Below are positions 10,492 through 19,476 of a stretch of 64,000 bases of DNA, piece after piece (within the stretch, counting starts at the first letter, position 1; every line of letters starts with the position of its first letter). The DNA is taken from contig NZ_CP053439.1 in NCBI RefSeq assembly GCF_000769405.2, positions 558,001 through 622,000 on the forward strand, read 5' to 3'. The notes beneath the pieces are model-generated. The model saw only the letters and a list, made by a program, of their open reading frames with translations. It searched no databases and had not been told where the DNA came from. Position numbers and translations under genes: made by a program. This DNA comes from Rhizobium brockwellii (GTDB lineage: Bacteria; Pseudomonadota; Alphaproteobacteria; Rhizobiales; Rhizobiaceae).

Positions 10492-10515
10492 GCCGCCCTC
10501 CGCGGCTTTGTTTTT
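10492..10515 (+). terminator. Possible weak intrinsic terminator
   Basis: GCCGC (10492-10496) pairs with GCGGC (10502-10506), followed by TTTGTTTTT. The stem is short, so it could equally be part of the leader of the following porin-like gene. Confidence 0.4.
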
Positions 10516-10535
10516 GCGTTTTCTGGAGTGCGGAC

Positions 10536-11348
10536 GTGTCTCATCGATCAGTCGTATCGATCTCATTGGCTATTGCCCTTTTCTCTGCTGGCTCAGTGGC
10601 CGCCCAGGAAAGCGGCCAGCACTTCTGGTCCGGCGACTGGTACCTGAGCGTCGGCGTTGCCGGCTTCTCCGCCCCGAAATTCGAGGGCTCGTCGCATAAT
10701 GAATTCAAGTTCAGCCCGCTGATTTCCGTCGGCCGCCAGGGTGCGGGCCCGCGTTTTTCCTCGCGCAACGACAATCCGTCCTTCGCCCTCATCGATAAGG
10801 GCGCCTTCCGCGCCGGCATCGTCGGCAAATTCGTGCCGTCGCGCGATGACGGCGACAGCAGCGATCTGAAGGGCTTGAAGAAGGTCAAATGGGGGGCGGA
10901 AGCCGGCGGTTTCGTCGAAGTCTACCCGACCGATTTCCTTCGCGCCCGCGCCGAAGTCCGCCAGGGCATCCGCTCGCATGACGGCATCGTCGCCGATCTC
11001 GCGGTCGATGCCTTCACCGACATCGCGCCCGACCTGCAACTATCAGGCGGCCCGCGCGCGACTTTCGCCACCAGCGGCTATTACGATGCCTATTACGGCG
11101 TCAACGCCAAGCAGGCCGCGGCAAGCGGCCTTGATCCCTATAAGCCGTCGTCGGGCATCCAGTCCTATGGCGCCGGCACGGCGCTGACCTGGAAGGCGAC
11201 GGAAAACCTCTCGGCAAGTTCTTTCCTCGAATATAAGCGGCTGGCGGGTCCCGCCGCCGACAGCAGCCTCGTGCGCGACCGCGGCTCGAAGAACCAGATC
11301 CTGATCGGCGTCTCGGCCACTTATAAGTTCAATTTCTCACTGCAGTGA
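10536..11348 (+). CDS. MipA/OmpV family outer membrane protein
   Basis: 270 residues beginning at GTG 10536 with GGAG 8 bases upstream. A signal peptide is clear (hydrophobic core 6-20, likely cleavage after VAA at residue 23). The mature part alternates as expected for a small outer-membrane beta-barrel and ends in a terminal aromatic-rich strand (ATYKFNFSL). Characteristic MipA/OmpV features are the opening DWYLSVGVAG, the FSPLISVGR segment and the repeated amphipathic strands. Members are variously described as MltA-interacting scaffolds or porin-like proteins; the role here is not known. Confidence 0.85.
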   Translation: MSHRSVVSISLAIALFSAGSVAAQESGQHFWSGDWYLSVGVAGFSAPKFEGSSHNEFKFSPLISVGRQGAGPRFSSRNDNPSFALIDKGAFRAGIVGKFVPSRDDGDSSDLKGLKKVKWGAEAGGFVEVYPTDFLRARAEVRQGIRSHDGIVADLAVDAFTDIAPDLQLSGGPRATFATSGYYDAYYGVNAKQAAASGLDPYKPSSGIQSYGAGTALTWKATENLSASSFLEYKRLAGPAADSSLVRDRGSKNQILIGVSATYKFNFSLQ

Positions 11349-11384
11349 TTGACGCGGCTGCGCCTCTCATCTCAGATGCGCAGC

Positions 11385-11455
11385 GCTGTAACACCTTGAA
11401 TTGCCCTATAATTTCATCCTTGGATCGATTCCGATCCAAGGAGTGATAAAAGTGG
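11385..11455. repeat. Dispersed rhizobial repeat with strong hairpin (copy 1)
   Basis: Begins TGTAACACCTTGAA and contains a perfect 9-bp stem CTTGGATCG (11419-11427) / CGATCCAAG (11432-11440) with loop ATTC. A diverged copy lies at 38425-38494 (TGTAACACTTTGAA start, ATCGGTTCCG core). Two related copies in unrelated intergenic positions indicate a dispersed element rather than a gene-specific leader. Confidence 0.7.
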
Positions 11456-11500
11456 CAGCGCAATGATCCCTTCTTGACCGCATCGACGCCCCGCCGCTAG

Positions 11501-12469
11501 ATGAGCGGCATGCACGATACCGGCGACTTCAACGATCGCGTCTCCGACGCACCTTCCGATAACTGGGTCTACCGGATCCTGCCGCCATGGCTTTGGCCCT
11601 ATGCGCAACTCGCGCGCTGGGATCGCCCGATCGGCTGGCAGCTCTTGATGTGGCCGTGCTTCTGGTCGGCGACACTTGCGGCCAATGCGGCGATCGGCGA
11701 GGGGATCTATTCCGGCAGCCTGCTGGTATCTCACCTGTTCCTCTATTTCATCGGCGCGGTCGCCATGCGCGGCGCCGGCTGCACCTATAACGATCTCGTC
11801 GACCACGAGATCGACATGGAAGTGGCGCGCACGCGGTCGCGTCCGCTGCCCTCCGGCCGCGTCACCCGCCGCCGGGCGAAGATCTTCATCGGCCTGCAGG
11901 CCCTAGTCGGCCTGTTCGTGCTGCTGCAGTTCAACTGGCTCAACGTTTTCCTCGGCGTGCTTTCGCTCGGGATCGTGGCGTTTTATCCCTTTGCCAAACG
12001 CTTTACCGACTGGCCGCAATTCTACCTCGGACTTGCCTTTTCCTGGGGCGCGCTGATGGGCTGGGCCGGGATTTTGGGCGGCCTCTCCTTTGCCGCCATC
12101 CTGCTCTACGCCGCCTCCGTCGCCTGGACGATCGGTTATGACACGATCTATGCGCATCAGGACAAGGAGGATGACGAACTGATCGGCGTCCGCTCCACCG
12201 CGCGCCTGTTCGGCGACAAGACGCGGCAGTGGCTGATCGGTCTTTATGGACTGACGCTGGCGCTGATGTTTATTGCTTTCGTTCTCGCTGGCGCCAATCT
12301 CATCGCGTTTCTGGGTCTGCTCGGTGCGGCCGGCATGTTCGCCTGGCAGATCGTCCGGCTCGATATCGATGATGCCGACCAGTGCCTGGCGCTCTTCAAG
12401 TCAAACAACCGCGTCGGCCTGATCATCTTCTTCGGCCTTTTCGTCTCGCTGCTGTTTGCCATTCCCTGA
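11501..12469 (+). CDS. ubiA: 4-hydroxybenzoate polyprenyltransferase
   Basis: 322 residues, integral membrane prenyltransferase with about eight or nine hydrophobic segments. It attaches the polyprenyl tail to 4-hydroxybenzoate, the second step of ubiquinone synthesis, at the inner membrane. Both Asp-rich, Mg-diphosphate-binding motifs are present: NDLVDHEID (about 97-105) and DKEDDELIGVRSTAR (about 220-234). ATG 11501 gives the expected length; MHDTG two codons later is an alternative. The gene stands alone with a strong hairpin after it. Confidence 0.94.
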   Translation: MSGMHDTGDFNDRVSDAPSDNWVYRILPPWLWPYAQLARWDRPIGWQLLMWPCFWSATLAANAAIGEGIYSGSLLVSHLFLYFIGAVAMRGAGCTYNDLVDHEIDMEVARTRSRPLPSGRVTRRRAKIFIGLQALVGLFVLLQFNWLNVFLGVLSLGIVAFYPFAKRFTDWPQFYLGLAFSWGALMGWAGILGGLSFAAILLYAASVAWTIGYDTIYAHQDKEDDELIGVRSTARLFGDKTRQWLIGLYGLTLALMFIAFVLAGANLIAFLGLLGAAGMFAWQIVRLDIDDADQCLALFKSNNRVGLIIFFGLFVSLLFAIP

Positions 12470-12491
12470 TTGGGACGACGAATGAAACGAT

Positions 12492-12515
12492 AAACCCGGC
12501 GCGGGCGCCGGGTTT
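12492..12515. terminator. Bidirectional terminator hairpin
   Basis: AAACCCGGCGC (12492-12502) pairs perfectly with GCGCCGGGTTT (12505-12515). The terminal A and T runs make it work in both directions between convergent ubiA and the DUF6101 gene. Confidence 0.85.
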
Positions 12516-12564
12516 CAAAATGGTTCCGAAGCGACGTTGCGGAATGGAACTGTCGCGTTTTTGT

Positions 12565-13131
12565 TCAGTTGCGGGCGATGATTTCCTTACCTTCGATCTT
12601 CATCGCAACGCCCAGCCGCCCGGTGGTGCGGCGCACGAGGAAGCGCGGACGGCGATTGGCGAAGTAGGAATGACGGCGGCGCGGCTTGAGATCGCTGGTG
12701 CGTAGGGCGCCGATGTGGTCTTCGAGCGGACGGGCGACGCCGTCGGCCTCGACCATCAGCATCGGAATGCGGAAGGCTTCCGACCAGCTGCGCCAGTCGG
12801 CGGCGATATCGCTGAGATCATGGGCGACGAGCAGCGGAATGCAGAGCTCCGGATCGGTGTGGTGAAGCTCCAGCGTAACGGTGACTTCGCCGTCGCCGTG
12901 GTCGATGGCGCGGGCGGCGACACCTTTGAAGACGCGCTTCGGCAGCGCAATCGAGAGCGGCAGGCCGCTGGAGGGGAGGACCTTGCGCAGGACCGCACCA
13001 CGTTCGTCTATGGTGATATTGACGTCATCCGAACAATCATGGATGGCGTAGCTGACCTGTTGGGGAAAGCGGGACGGATCGAGGCGTAACGTCGTGCCAG
13101 CCCAAGCGGGCTTCATAACGGGATTGTTCAT
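12565..13131 (-). CDS. DUF6101-like protein of unknown function
   Basis: 188 residues, no signal peptide or membrane segment. The N-terminal part (20-130) looks like beta-rich sequence; the C-terminus is basic (KPRRRHSYFANRRPRFLVRR) and ends with a short hydrophobic segment. It resembles an alphaproteobacterial family catalogued as DUF6101, recognised from memory and not verified. AGGG lies about 11 bases before ATG 13131. No function can be assigned; the basic tail might contact nucleic acid or phospholipid. Confidence 0.7.
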   Translation of the reverse strand: MNNPVMKPAWAGTTLRLDPSRFPQQVSYAIHDCSDDVNITIDERGAVLRKVLPSSGLPLSIALPKRVFKGVAARAIDHGDGEVTVTLELHHTDPELCIPLLVAHDLSDIAADWRSWSEAFRIPMLMVEADGVARPLEDHIGALRTSDLKPRRRHSYFANRRPRFLVRRTTGRLGVAMKIEGKEIIARN

Positions 13132-13431
13132 TTCATTCTACCCTTGTCTTACCTGAGAGCCGATTTCCGGTCTTCTCCTTGGGACTTTTCGTCCTCTATG
13201 GCCGACAATAGGCAGCCGCCGTTCCGTACAGCTTAAAAATTGCGGTTAAGAAAACTTTGCCTCCTCTGATGGTTATCAAAACCGAATCCGGCAGGGTTTC
13301 CGGAAGGTGAACGGCGTGGTGTGCTGAAGTGATGCATCCGGAGGTAAGCCTCAGGTAAGCTTTCCATGGCAAAATGTGCTCACCAGCATTTCGTCGTTCT
13401 TTTAGAGATTTTGCCGAAAAGGGCGCTTTTT
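13132..13431. other. 300-bp divergent intergenic region
   Basis: Lies between the leftward DUF6101 gene and the rightward DUF1217 gene and must hold both promoters. On the minus strand it contains GGAC-GAAA-AGTCC, a small hairpin near 13180-13197, and CTCTCAGGTAAGACAAGGG near 13143-13162. I see no recognisable operator and no further gene. Confidence 0.5.
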
Positions 13432-16400
13432 ATGATCACGGCTTCCCTCGCTTACACGATCCTGTCGCGGGATATGACGTCGAGCCTCAATAAGGTTGCG
13501 TCGCAAGCGACGGTCAAGAAGGATGCCCAGTACTACGCCGACCATATCAACAAGGTCACATCGGTCGACGACTTCCTCGGCGACTACAAGCTCTACAGCT
13601 ATGCGATGAAGGCCTATGGCCTCGAAGACATGACCTACGCCAAGGCCTTCATGAAGAAGGTGCTCGAGAGCGATCTCACCGATCCCAACAGCTACGCCAA
13701 CAAGCTGTCCGATACGCGCTACCGCGAGTTTGCCTCCGCCTTCAATTTCAACGAGCCGGCCAAGGACGTGCAGACGGACGCGCAGGAGGACGACCTCATC
13801 GGCCTCTACAAGCAGTCCTTCATCGATGCCGACAAGGCCGCGACTGCCGAGAGCACCTATTACAGCAACAATATTGATAGCGTGCAGACCGTCGACGACT
13901 TGGTCAACAACACCCGGCTGCGCACCTATGTGCTGAAGACCTTCAAGATCGATCCCACCTATGCGTCGAAGGATTTTCTGCGGCAGGTGCTGACCAGCGA
14001 TCTCAGCGACCCCACGAGCGTCGTCAACACGCAAGGCGGCGACAAGTACAAGGCGCTTGCCGCCCAGTTCAGCTTCAACGCGGATGGCACGGTCACCGGC
14101 ACGGCGCAGACCGCAACGCAGAAGGCTTCGGTCATCGAGTCCTACACCCTGAATTCCCAGTCCGTCATCATCGACAATTCGGTCGGTTCGGATGTCTACT
14201 ACGTCGGCCAGACGGCGGCCGACTACAACAAGGCCTATTACACGGCGAAGATCGGCACGATCACCAATGTCGACGACCTGGTCGCCGACAAGCGCCTGGT
14301 CTCCTACATCACGACGGCTTACAGCATGGGCGCCGATTTCACCGCGGCAGCACTGCGCACGGTGCTGACTGACCCCGGCTACGCCCAGCTGATGGGTTTT
14401 ACCAATGTCTACAATGCTTTCAACTTCAAGGCTGACGGGTCGACCTCCAGCACGGCGCGCGTCCAGTCGGTCGACCAGGCAAACAGCCTGCAGGCGGCGG
14501 CATCGAGCACGAGCAATTATTATTCCGTCACCTCGCAGTCGAGCGCGATCACCAATGTCGACGACCTGCTCGCCGACAACGTGCTGGCCCGCTACATCAA
14601 GGATGCCTATGGGCTCGGCACGAGTTTCAGCAATGCCGACCTGAAGAACATCCTGACGGATTCGACCTATGCCGCGGCCCAGGGCCATGCCGATCTCAAT
14701 GCCGACTTTAATTTTCAGGCGGACGGCTCGATCAACGGTTCCGTGATCCAGACTGCGGCGCAACGGAAATCGACCACCGACAAGTCGGCGGCGAACGCAG
14801 CGCATTTCAACAGCATGATCGGCAGCGTTACCAATGTCGATGACATCATGTCCGATGCTGTTGCGGTCAGCTATATCAGAAACAGCATGCAGATCGCCGA
14901 CAGCGTCTCCGATGCGACGTTGAGGACTTTCCTCGTCGACCGCACGGCTGCCAGTGCCCAGGGCTACAGCGACGTTCACGATCTCTTCAATTTCAAATCG
15001 GATGGTTCGGTCGCGACCCTTTACGCCTCGCAGACGGCAACGCAAAGTGCCAGCACCACCAGCAAGGCCAACGATGCGGCTGTCTATTACCAAGCCACCA
15101 TCGCCGGCATCGCAGATGTCGATCAGTTGCTGGCGGACCAGAAGCTGAACAATTTCGTCCGCAACGCCTTCGGCATCCCGTCAACCGTCACCGACGTCGC
15201 TCTTCGCAATATCCTGACCGATCAGAGCGGCACCGGTACCTATGCCGATGTTGCCGGCGCCTTCAATTTCAAGGCGGATGGCACGCTCGAAGACGGCTTG
15301 CAGGCGCAGACGGCCACCCAGATTAGCAGCACCAAATTTGCCGCCGCAACGCGCACGGACGATTATTCCGCCCGGATGGCGACGATCGCCAATGTCGATG
15401 ATCTCATCGCCGATCCCGCCATCACCAATTTCCTGAAGAGCACCTACAATCTGCCTTTCGATATCTCGGACGCCGATCTGAAGAGCATCCTGACCGATGC
15501 GACGGCCGCTGCCGCAGCCGGCCATGCCGATCTCAATGCCGACTTCAACTTCGCCGCCGACGGATCGCTTCCTGTGGTGAGCTCGGTCCAGACGGCCGAC
15601 CAGGCACAGACCACCAACGACAATTACGCCGCACGCTATGACGACGAGCGCGACGAGGCGATCGATGAGGTCGCATCCAACTACCAGAAGCTTATGGCCG
15701 ACAGCAGCAGCCTGTTGAATTTCTCCGACGTCAAGAGCGTCAATGATTTCCTGCGCAGCAATTCGGCCGCCGATTTCAGCAAGAGCAATGACAATCTGCC
15801 GGATCTCTACCATGTGGCGCTGCAGGCCTTTGGCCTGACCGACCAGGACGTCCCGCGCTCGATGATGCGCAAGGTCCTGACAAGCGATGCCTATGATCCG
15901 GATGGTTATATCGCCTCGCTCAAGGATGAACGCATCACCAACCTTGCCCGCGCCTTCAACTTCGGCCCCGACGGCAAGGCGGCGTCACCCTTCCAGGCGC
16001 TTCCCGACGCGACCCTGGCCAAATACGCCACCGACTACAAGTCGCATATCACCATGCTGATGAAAGACGGTCCGGTGAAGGACAAGGCAGCGAAGGATGC
16101 AACGACCGAGGTCGACTATTTCGCCAAGGGCATGGCGAAGGTGAAGTCGCTAGACGATTTCCTGGATGACAGCCGCCTGACCGACCTGGTGCTGAAGGCG
16201 AACAACCTTGACCCCAAGGATTACGACAAGGCCACGTTGAAGAAGATCTTCACGTCCGATCCCGACGACAAGAAGAGCTACCTCAACGCCAAGGCCGATG
16301 CGCGTTTCCAGGATATCGTCGCCGCCTTCAACTTCGACAAGGACGGCAATCTGACCCGCGCCAAGATCGGCACGATCCAGAACAAGGCGGCCGAGGACCA

Positions 16401-16767
16401 CACCCAGGAACTCTACGTCCAGCAGACGATGGAAGCCCAGCAAGGCGAAAGCAACGACGGCGTCCGCCTAGCGCTCTATTTCGCCCGCAAAGCCCCGAGC
16501 ATCACCTCGATCTATTCGATCCTCGGCGACAAGGCGCTCTATCAGGTCATCACCACAGCCTACAACCTGCCGTCGCAGATATCGGGCATGGACGTCACCA
16601 AGCAGCGCGATCTCCTCAGCCGCTTCGTCAAGCTCGAGGATCTCCAGGATCCGAAGAAGGTCGACAAGCTGCTGCGCCGGTTCACCGCGATGTACGACGT
16701 CCAGAACGCCACCCAGCAGTCGCCGGCGCTGATGATACTCACGGGCGGCGGCACGCAGCAAAGCTGA
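13432..16767 (+). CDS. Giant DUF1217 repeat protein
   Basis: 1111 residues starting at ATG 13432, where the DUF1217 N-terminus (ITASLAYTILSRDM, then QYYADHI) begins; the open frame extends 22 codons further without a family-like start. The protein is built from about ten units of roughly 90-110 residues. Each has a YY-x(3)-I opening, a V-D-D-L/F motif, a Y/F-GL or similar turn, an ILTD/VLTSD motif and an FNF-x-DG close. Units 3-7 are the most alike; the last unit ends in a FVKLEDLQDP-KKVDKLLRRF segment typical of the family. DUF1217 proteins are often found with flagellar genes in Alphaproteobacteria, but no flagellar gene lies here. No signal peptide is visible. Confidence 0.85.
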   Translation: MITASLAYTILSRDMTSSLNKVASQATVKKDAQYYADHINKVTSVDDFLGDYKLYSYAMKAYGLEDMTYAKAFMKKVLESDLTDPNSYANKLSDTRYREFASAFNFNEPAKDVQTDAQEDDLIGLYKQSFIDADKAATAESTYYSNNIDSVQTVDDLVNNTRLRTYVLKTFKIDPTYASKDFLRQVLTSDLSDPTSVVNTQGGDKYKALAAQFSFNADGTVTGTAQTATQKASVIESYTLNSQSVIIDNSVGSDVYYVGQTAADYNKAYYTAKIGTITNVDDLVADKRLVSYITTAYSMGADFTAAALRTVLTDPGYAQLMGFTNVYNAFNFKADGSTSSTARVQSVDQANSLQAAASSTSNYYSVTSQSSAITNVDDLLADNVLARYIKDAYGLGTSFSNADLKNILTDSTYAAAQGHADLNADFNFQADGSINGSVIQTAAQRKSTTDKSAANAAHFNSMIGSVTNVDDIMSDAVAVSYIRNSMQIADSVSDATLRTFLVDRTAASAQGYSDVHDLFNFKSDGSVATLYASQTATQSASTTSKANDAAVYYQATIAGIADVDQLLADQKLNNFVRNAFGIPSTVTDVALRNILTDQSGTGTYADVAGAFNFKADGTLEDGLQAQTATQISSTKFAAATRTDDYSARMATIANVDDLIADPAITNFLKSTYNLPFDISDADLKSILTDATAAAAAGHADLNADFNFAADGSLPVVSSVQTADQAQTTNDNYAARYDDERDEAIDEVASNYQKLMADSSSLLNFSDVKSVNDFLRSNSAADFSKSNDNLPDLYHVALQAFGLTDQDVPRSMMRKVLTSDAYDPDGYIASLKDERITNLARAFNFGPDGKAASPFQALPDATLAKYATDYKSHITMLMKDGPVKDKAAKDATTEVDYFAKGMAKVKSLDDFLDDSRLTDLVLKANNLDPKDYDKATLKKIFTSDPDDKKSYLNAKADARFQDIVAAFNFDKDGNLTRAKIGTIQNKAAEDHTQELYVQQTMEAQQGESNDGVRLALYFARKAPSITSIYSILGDKALYQVITTAYNLPSQISGMDVTKQRDLLSRFVKLEDLQDPKKVDKLLRRFTAMYDVQNATQQSPALMILTGGGTQQS

Positions 16768-16776
16768 TCGCCCCAA

Positions 16777-16794
16777 CCTGCTGCACGCAGCAGG
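16777..16794. terminator. Hairpin between convergent genes
   Basis: CCTGCTG (16777-16783) pairs perfectly with CAGCAGG (16788-16794), loop CACG. It lies 10 bases after the DUF1217 stop and before the end of the convergent flavoprotein gene. No long T run. Confidence 0.55.
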
Positions 16795-16817
16795 CGTGAT
16801 CGCTCTGACCGTCGGCC

Positions 16818-18254
16818 TCACGGATCGAGGCTGACAACCTTTCCCGGGTTCATGATATCGGCGGGGTCGAAGGCGCGCTTGATGCGGCGCATCAGCTCGA
16901 TTTCGATCGTTGGGCGGATCGCCGCCAACTCGTCGCGCTTCAGCTGGCCGATGCCGTGCTCGGCCGAGATCGAACCGCCATGCACCAGCACCAGCCCATG
17001 GACGATATGGTTCATCTCGCGCCAGCGGGCGATGAAGGCGGCCTTGTCGGCGCCGAGCGGCTGAGAAATATTGTAATGAATATTGCCGTCGCCCATATGG
17101 CCGAAGGCGCAGATGCGGGCGCCCGGCATCGCCGCCATCACCGCTGCTTCGGCCTCGGCCATGAAATGCGGGATCTTCGATACCGGCACGGAAACATCGT
17201 GCTTGATCGACCCGCCTTCCGGCTTCTGGGCATCCGACATGCTCTCGCGCATGTGCCAGATCGCTTTCTGCTGCGCTACCGATGAGGCGATAGCAGCATC
17301 AAGCACCAGCCCGGCCTCGAAGCCCTGTTCCAGCACGCCGTTCATCATCCGCTCAGCCGTCTCGGCCGAATCCGAGGTCGAAATGTCGATCAGCACATAC
17401 CAGGGATAGGCCGCGTCCAGCGGATCGCGCACGCCGTCGATGTGGCGCGTGGTGATCTCGACGCCGAAACGCGGCATCAGCTCGAAACCGGTGAGCGAGG
17501 CGCCGCAGAGGCTGGAGGCCAGGTTGAAGAGGGCAAGCGCATCCGCCACCGAATTCAGGCCGGCGAAGGCCACCTGGTGGCCGAGCGGCTGGGGAAAGAG
17601 CTTCAGCACCGCGCCGGTGATGATGCCGAGCGTGCCCTCGGCGCCGATGAAGAGATCGCGCAGGTCGTAGCCGGTATTGTCCTTCTTCAGGCGGCGTAAG
17701 CCGTCCCAGATCTCGCCGGTCGGCAGCACCACTTCGAGGCCGAGGCAGAGCTGGCGCATATTGCCATAGGCAAGCACCGCCGTGCCGCCGGCATTGGTGG
17801 AAAGGTTGCCGCCGATGCGGCAGGAGCCCTCCGAGCCGAGCGACAGCGGAAACAGCCGCCCATGCGCCTCGGCCGCCTTCTGCACCTCGGCGAGGATGGC
17901 GCCGCCATCGGCCACCAGCACGTTCGCCACCGGATCGACATCACGGATCTTGTTCATCCGCTCGAGCGACAGGATGATATCGGACTTGCCCTGACGCGGC
18001 GTCTGGCCGCCGACGAGACCGGTATTGCCGGTCTGCGGCACGATCGCCGTTCCGGTCTCCGTCGCAAGCTTCATGATATCAGAAACTTCCCCAACCGCGC
18101 CGGGTTTCAGGAGGAGCGGGGAGGAGCCGTGATAGAGCCCGCGGTTTTCGATCAGATGCGGCGCAAGATCGTCCTCGCTGCGAAGCACGTATTTTTCGCC
18201 GACGATCGCGGCGAAGCGGTTGAGGAGTTCGGTGGAAATGCTGGAATTGCTCAT
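16818..18254 (-). CDS. FAD-binding oxidoreductase, GlcD / D-2-hydroxyglutarate dehydrogenase-like
   Basis: 478 residues from ATG 18254, which has GGAGGA 9 bases upstream; an ATG 24 bases earlier lacks a site. N-terminal PCMH FAD-binding domain with the PQTGNTGLVGGQTP motif (about 73-86), and a C-terminal FAD-linked oxidase domain carrying the metal-binding HMGDGNIHYN (about 387-396) and EHGIGQLKR (about 437-445). These features fit D-2-hydroxy-acid dehydrogenases that oxidise D-lactate, glycolate or D-2-hydroxyglutarate; the substrate cannot be fixed by eye. It follows the Sua5-type gene by 35 bases on the same strand, probably in one operon. Confidence 0.88.
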   Translation of the reverse strand: MSNSSISTELLNRFAAIVGEKYVLRSEDDLAPHLIENRGLYHGSSPLLLKPGAVGEVSDIMKLATETGTAIVPQTGNTGLVGGQTPRQGKSDIILSLERMNKIRDVDPVANVLVADGGAILAEVQKAAEAHGRLFPLSLGSEGSCRIGGNLSTNAGGTAVLAYGNMRQLCLGLEVVLPTGEIWDGLRRLKKDNTGYDLRDLFIGAEGTLGIITGAVLKLFPQPLGHQVAFAGLNSVADALALFNLASSLCGASLTGFELMPRFGVEITTRHIDGVRDPLDAAYPWYVLIDISTSDSAETAERMMNGVLEQGFEAGLVLDAAIASSVAQQKAIWHMRESMSDAQKPEGGSIKHDVSVPVSKIPHFMAEAEAAVMAAMPGARICAFGHMGDGNIHYNISQPLGADKAAFIARWREMNHIVHGLVLVHGGSISAEHGIGQLKRDELAAIRPTIEIELMRRIKRAFDPADIMNPGKVVSLDP

Positions 18255-18289
18255 TCGGGCTCGGTCCTCCATCGTCATGCGCGGTCTTT

Positions 18290-19264
18290 TCAGTCGCGGG
18301 GTGCGGCCGCCCGCTGCAGCCGGTCGTTGATCGCCTCGCCCAGCCCCTCCTCCGGAATCGGCGAAAAGGCGATGCTCCGGGCGCCGCTGGCATCGGCCCG
18401 CTTCATGTAGTCGAAAAGATTGGCCGCCGCCTCGGCGAGGTCGCCGCGCGGGCTGAGATCAAGGACGATCCGCGCACTGTCCGCGCCGGAGACCGCAGCG
18501 CTGCCGAAGGCGATCAACGCTTCGCCGGGCTCCACCGCCGTTGCATTGAGGCGCACGGAAGCACCCGGCGCGTAATGCGAGGCAAGCATGCCCGGCGCCT
18601 CGATGGCCGCCGATGCCGTCTTCGCCCGCAGCAGCGGTTGGCCGGCGATGCGCTCGATCTCGCGCGCCGCCAGTCCACCCGGCCGAAGCAGCCTGAGTTG
18701 GCCGCCCTCCGCCTTGACGATCGTCGATTCGACGCCGACAGCGCTTGGCCCCGCGTCGAGGATCAGCGGGATTTTTGCCCCGAGATCGGCTTCGACATGG
18801 GCGGCACTCGTGGCGCTTACCCCGCCTGAGGTATTGGCGCTGGGGGCTGCGAGCGGCCGTCCGAAGGCGCCGATCAACGCGCCTGCAAAGCCCTGCGGCA
18901 CGCGGATGCCGACGCTGTCGAGCCCGGCGGTCGCCAGTGAATGGATCGGGCTTTCCGGCTTCAGCGGCAGCACGAGGGTCAGAGGGCCCGGCCAGAAGGC
19001 CCTGGCGAGTGCCCGTGAGACCGGGTCGAACTCGGCATGCTCTTCGGCCATGGCGAGGTCGGCCATATGGCAGATCAGCGGGTTGAAGCGCGGCCGTCCC
19101 TTTGTCTCGTAGATGCGGGTGATGGCCAAAGGATTGGTGGCGTCGGCTGCCAGGCCGTAGACGGTCTCGGTCGGGATGGCGATGGCAAAGCCGTCGGCAA
19201 GAGCAGCCGAGGCCGCCTCCAGCGCTGCCTGCCTGTCTGCTGTGATATCGATCGTGCGTGCCAT
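18290..19264 (-). CDS. tsaC: L-threonylcarbamoyladenylate synthase, Sua5 type
   Basis: 324 residues: an N-terminal YrdC domain (1-205) and a C-terminal Sua5 domain, the long form of the family. It makes threonylcarbamoyl-AMP from threonine, bicarbonate and ATP, the first step of the universal t6A37 modification of ANN-decoding tRNAs. Signature residues include PTETVYGLAADA (31-42), YETKGRPRFNPLICH (51-65) and SANTSGG (about 141-147). First gene of a probable two-gene operon with the flavoprotein. A repeat-rich 207-bp region separates it from the upstream hypothetical gene. Confidence 0.93.
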   Translation of the reverse strand: MARTIDITADRQAALEAASAALADGFAIAIPTETVYGLAADATNPLAITRIYETKGRPRFNPLICHMADLAMAEEHAEFDPVSRALARAFWPGPLTLVLPLKPESPIHSLATAGLDSVGIRVPQGFAGALIGAFGRPLAAPSANTSGGVSATSAAHVEADLGAKIPLILDAGPSAVGVESTIVKAEGGQLRLLRPGGLAAREIERIAGQPLLRAKTASAAIEAPGMLASHYAPGASVRLNATAVEPGEALIAFGSAAVSGADSARIVLDLSPRGDLAEAAANLFDYMKRADASGARSIAFSPIPEEGLGEAINDRLQRAAAPRD

Positions 19265-19333
19265 GTCCTGCCCGTGTTAGTCCTGGCAGTCATTAGGCTT
19301 TCCACCGCCCGCGATCAATCGCGTTGTTCATCT

Positions 19334-19476
19334 ATGCATGTCGCCCAAAAGTGTGCAGCGGTTTTGGGGCCACGGCATGCATCAGGCAAGGAATATGCAT
19401 GTCGCCCAAAAGTGTGCAGCGGTTTTGGGACAACGACATGCATCAAGCAAGGACCTAAAGCGCGTCGCGCTTTAGA
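19334..19476. repeat. Two tandem copies of a rhizobial palindromic repeat plus terminal palindrome
   Basis: Copy A (19334-19382) and copy B (19396-19443) share ATGCATGTCGCCCAAAAG-TGTGCAGCGG-TTTTGGG...CATGCAT, which folds by CCCAAAA/TTTTGGG and GCATGTCG/CG-CATGC arms. Copy B continues into CAAGCAAGGACCTAAAGC and a perfect palindrome CTAAAGCGCG-T-CGCGCTTTAG (19455-19475). Relatives lie at 21749-21854 and 35071-35162. This is a dispersed short repeat, not an IS or CRISPR. Confidence 0.8.

Noticed and set aside
13143..13200. Minus-strand CTCTCAGGTAAGACAAGGG resembling the end of a glycine riboswitch
   Set aside because: The conserved GCCGAAGGGGCAA core and second aptamer are missing, and the downstream gene is not glycine related. 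The match looks accidental.
19334..19476. Two tandem 48-bp repeats considered as a CRISPR array
   Set aside because: The repeats are palindromic intergenic elements with only a 14-base separation and relatives elsewhere in the window; there are no regular spacers or cas genes.
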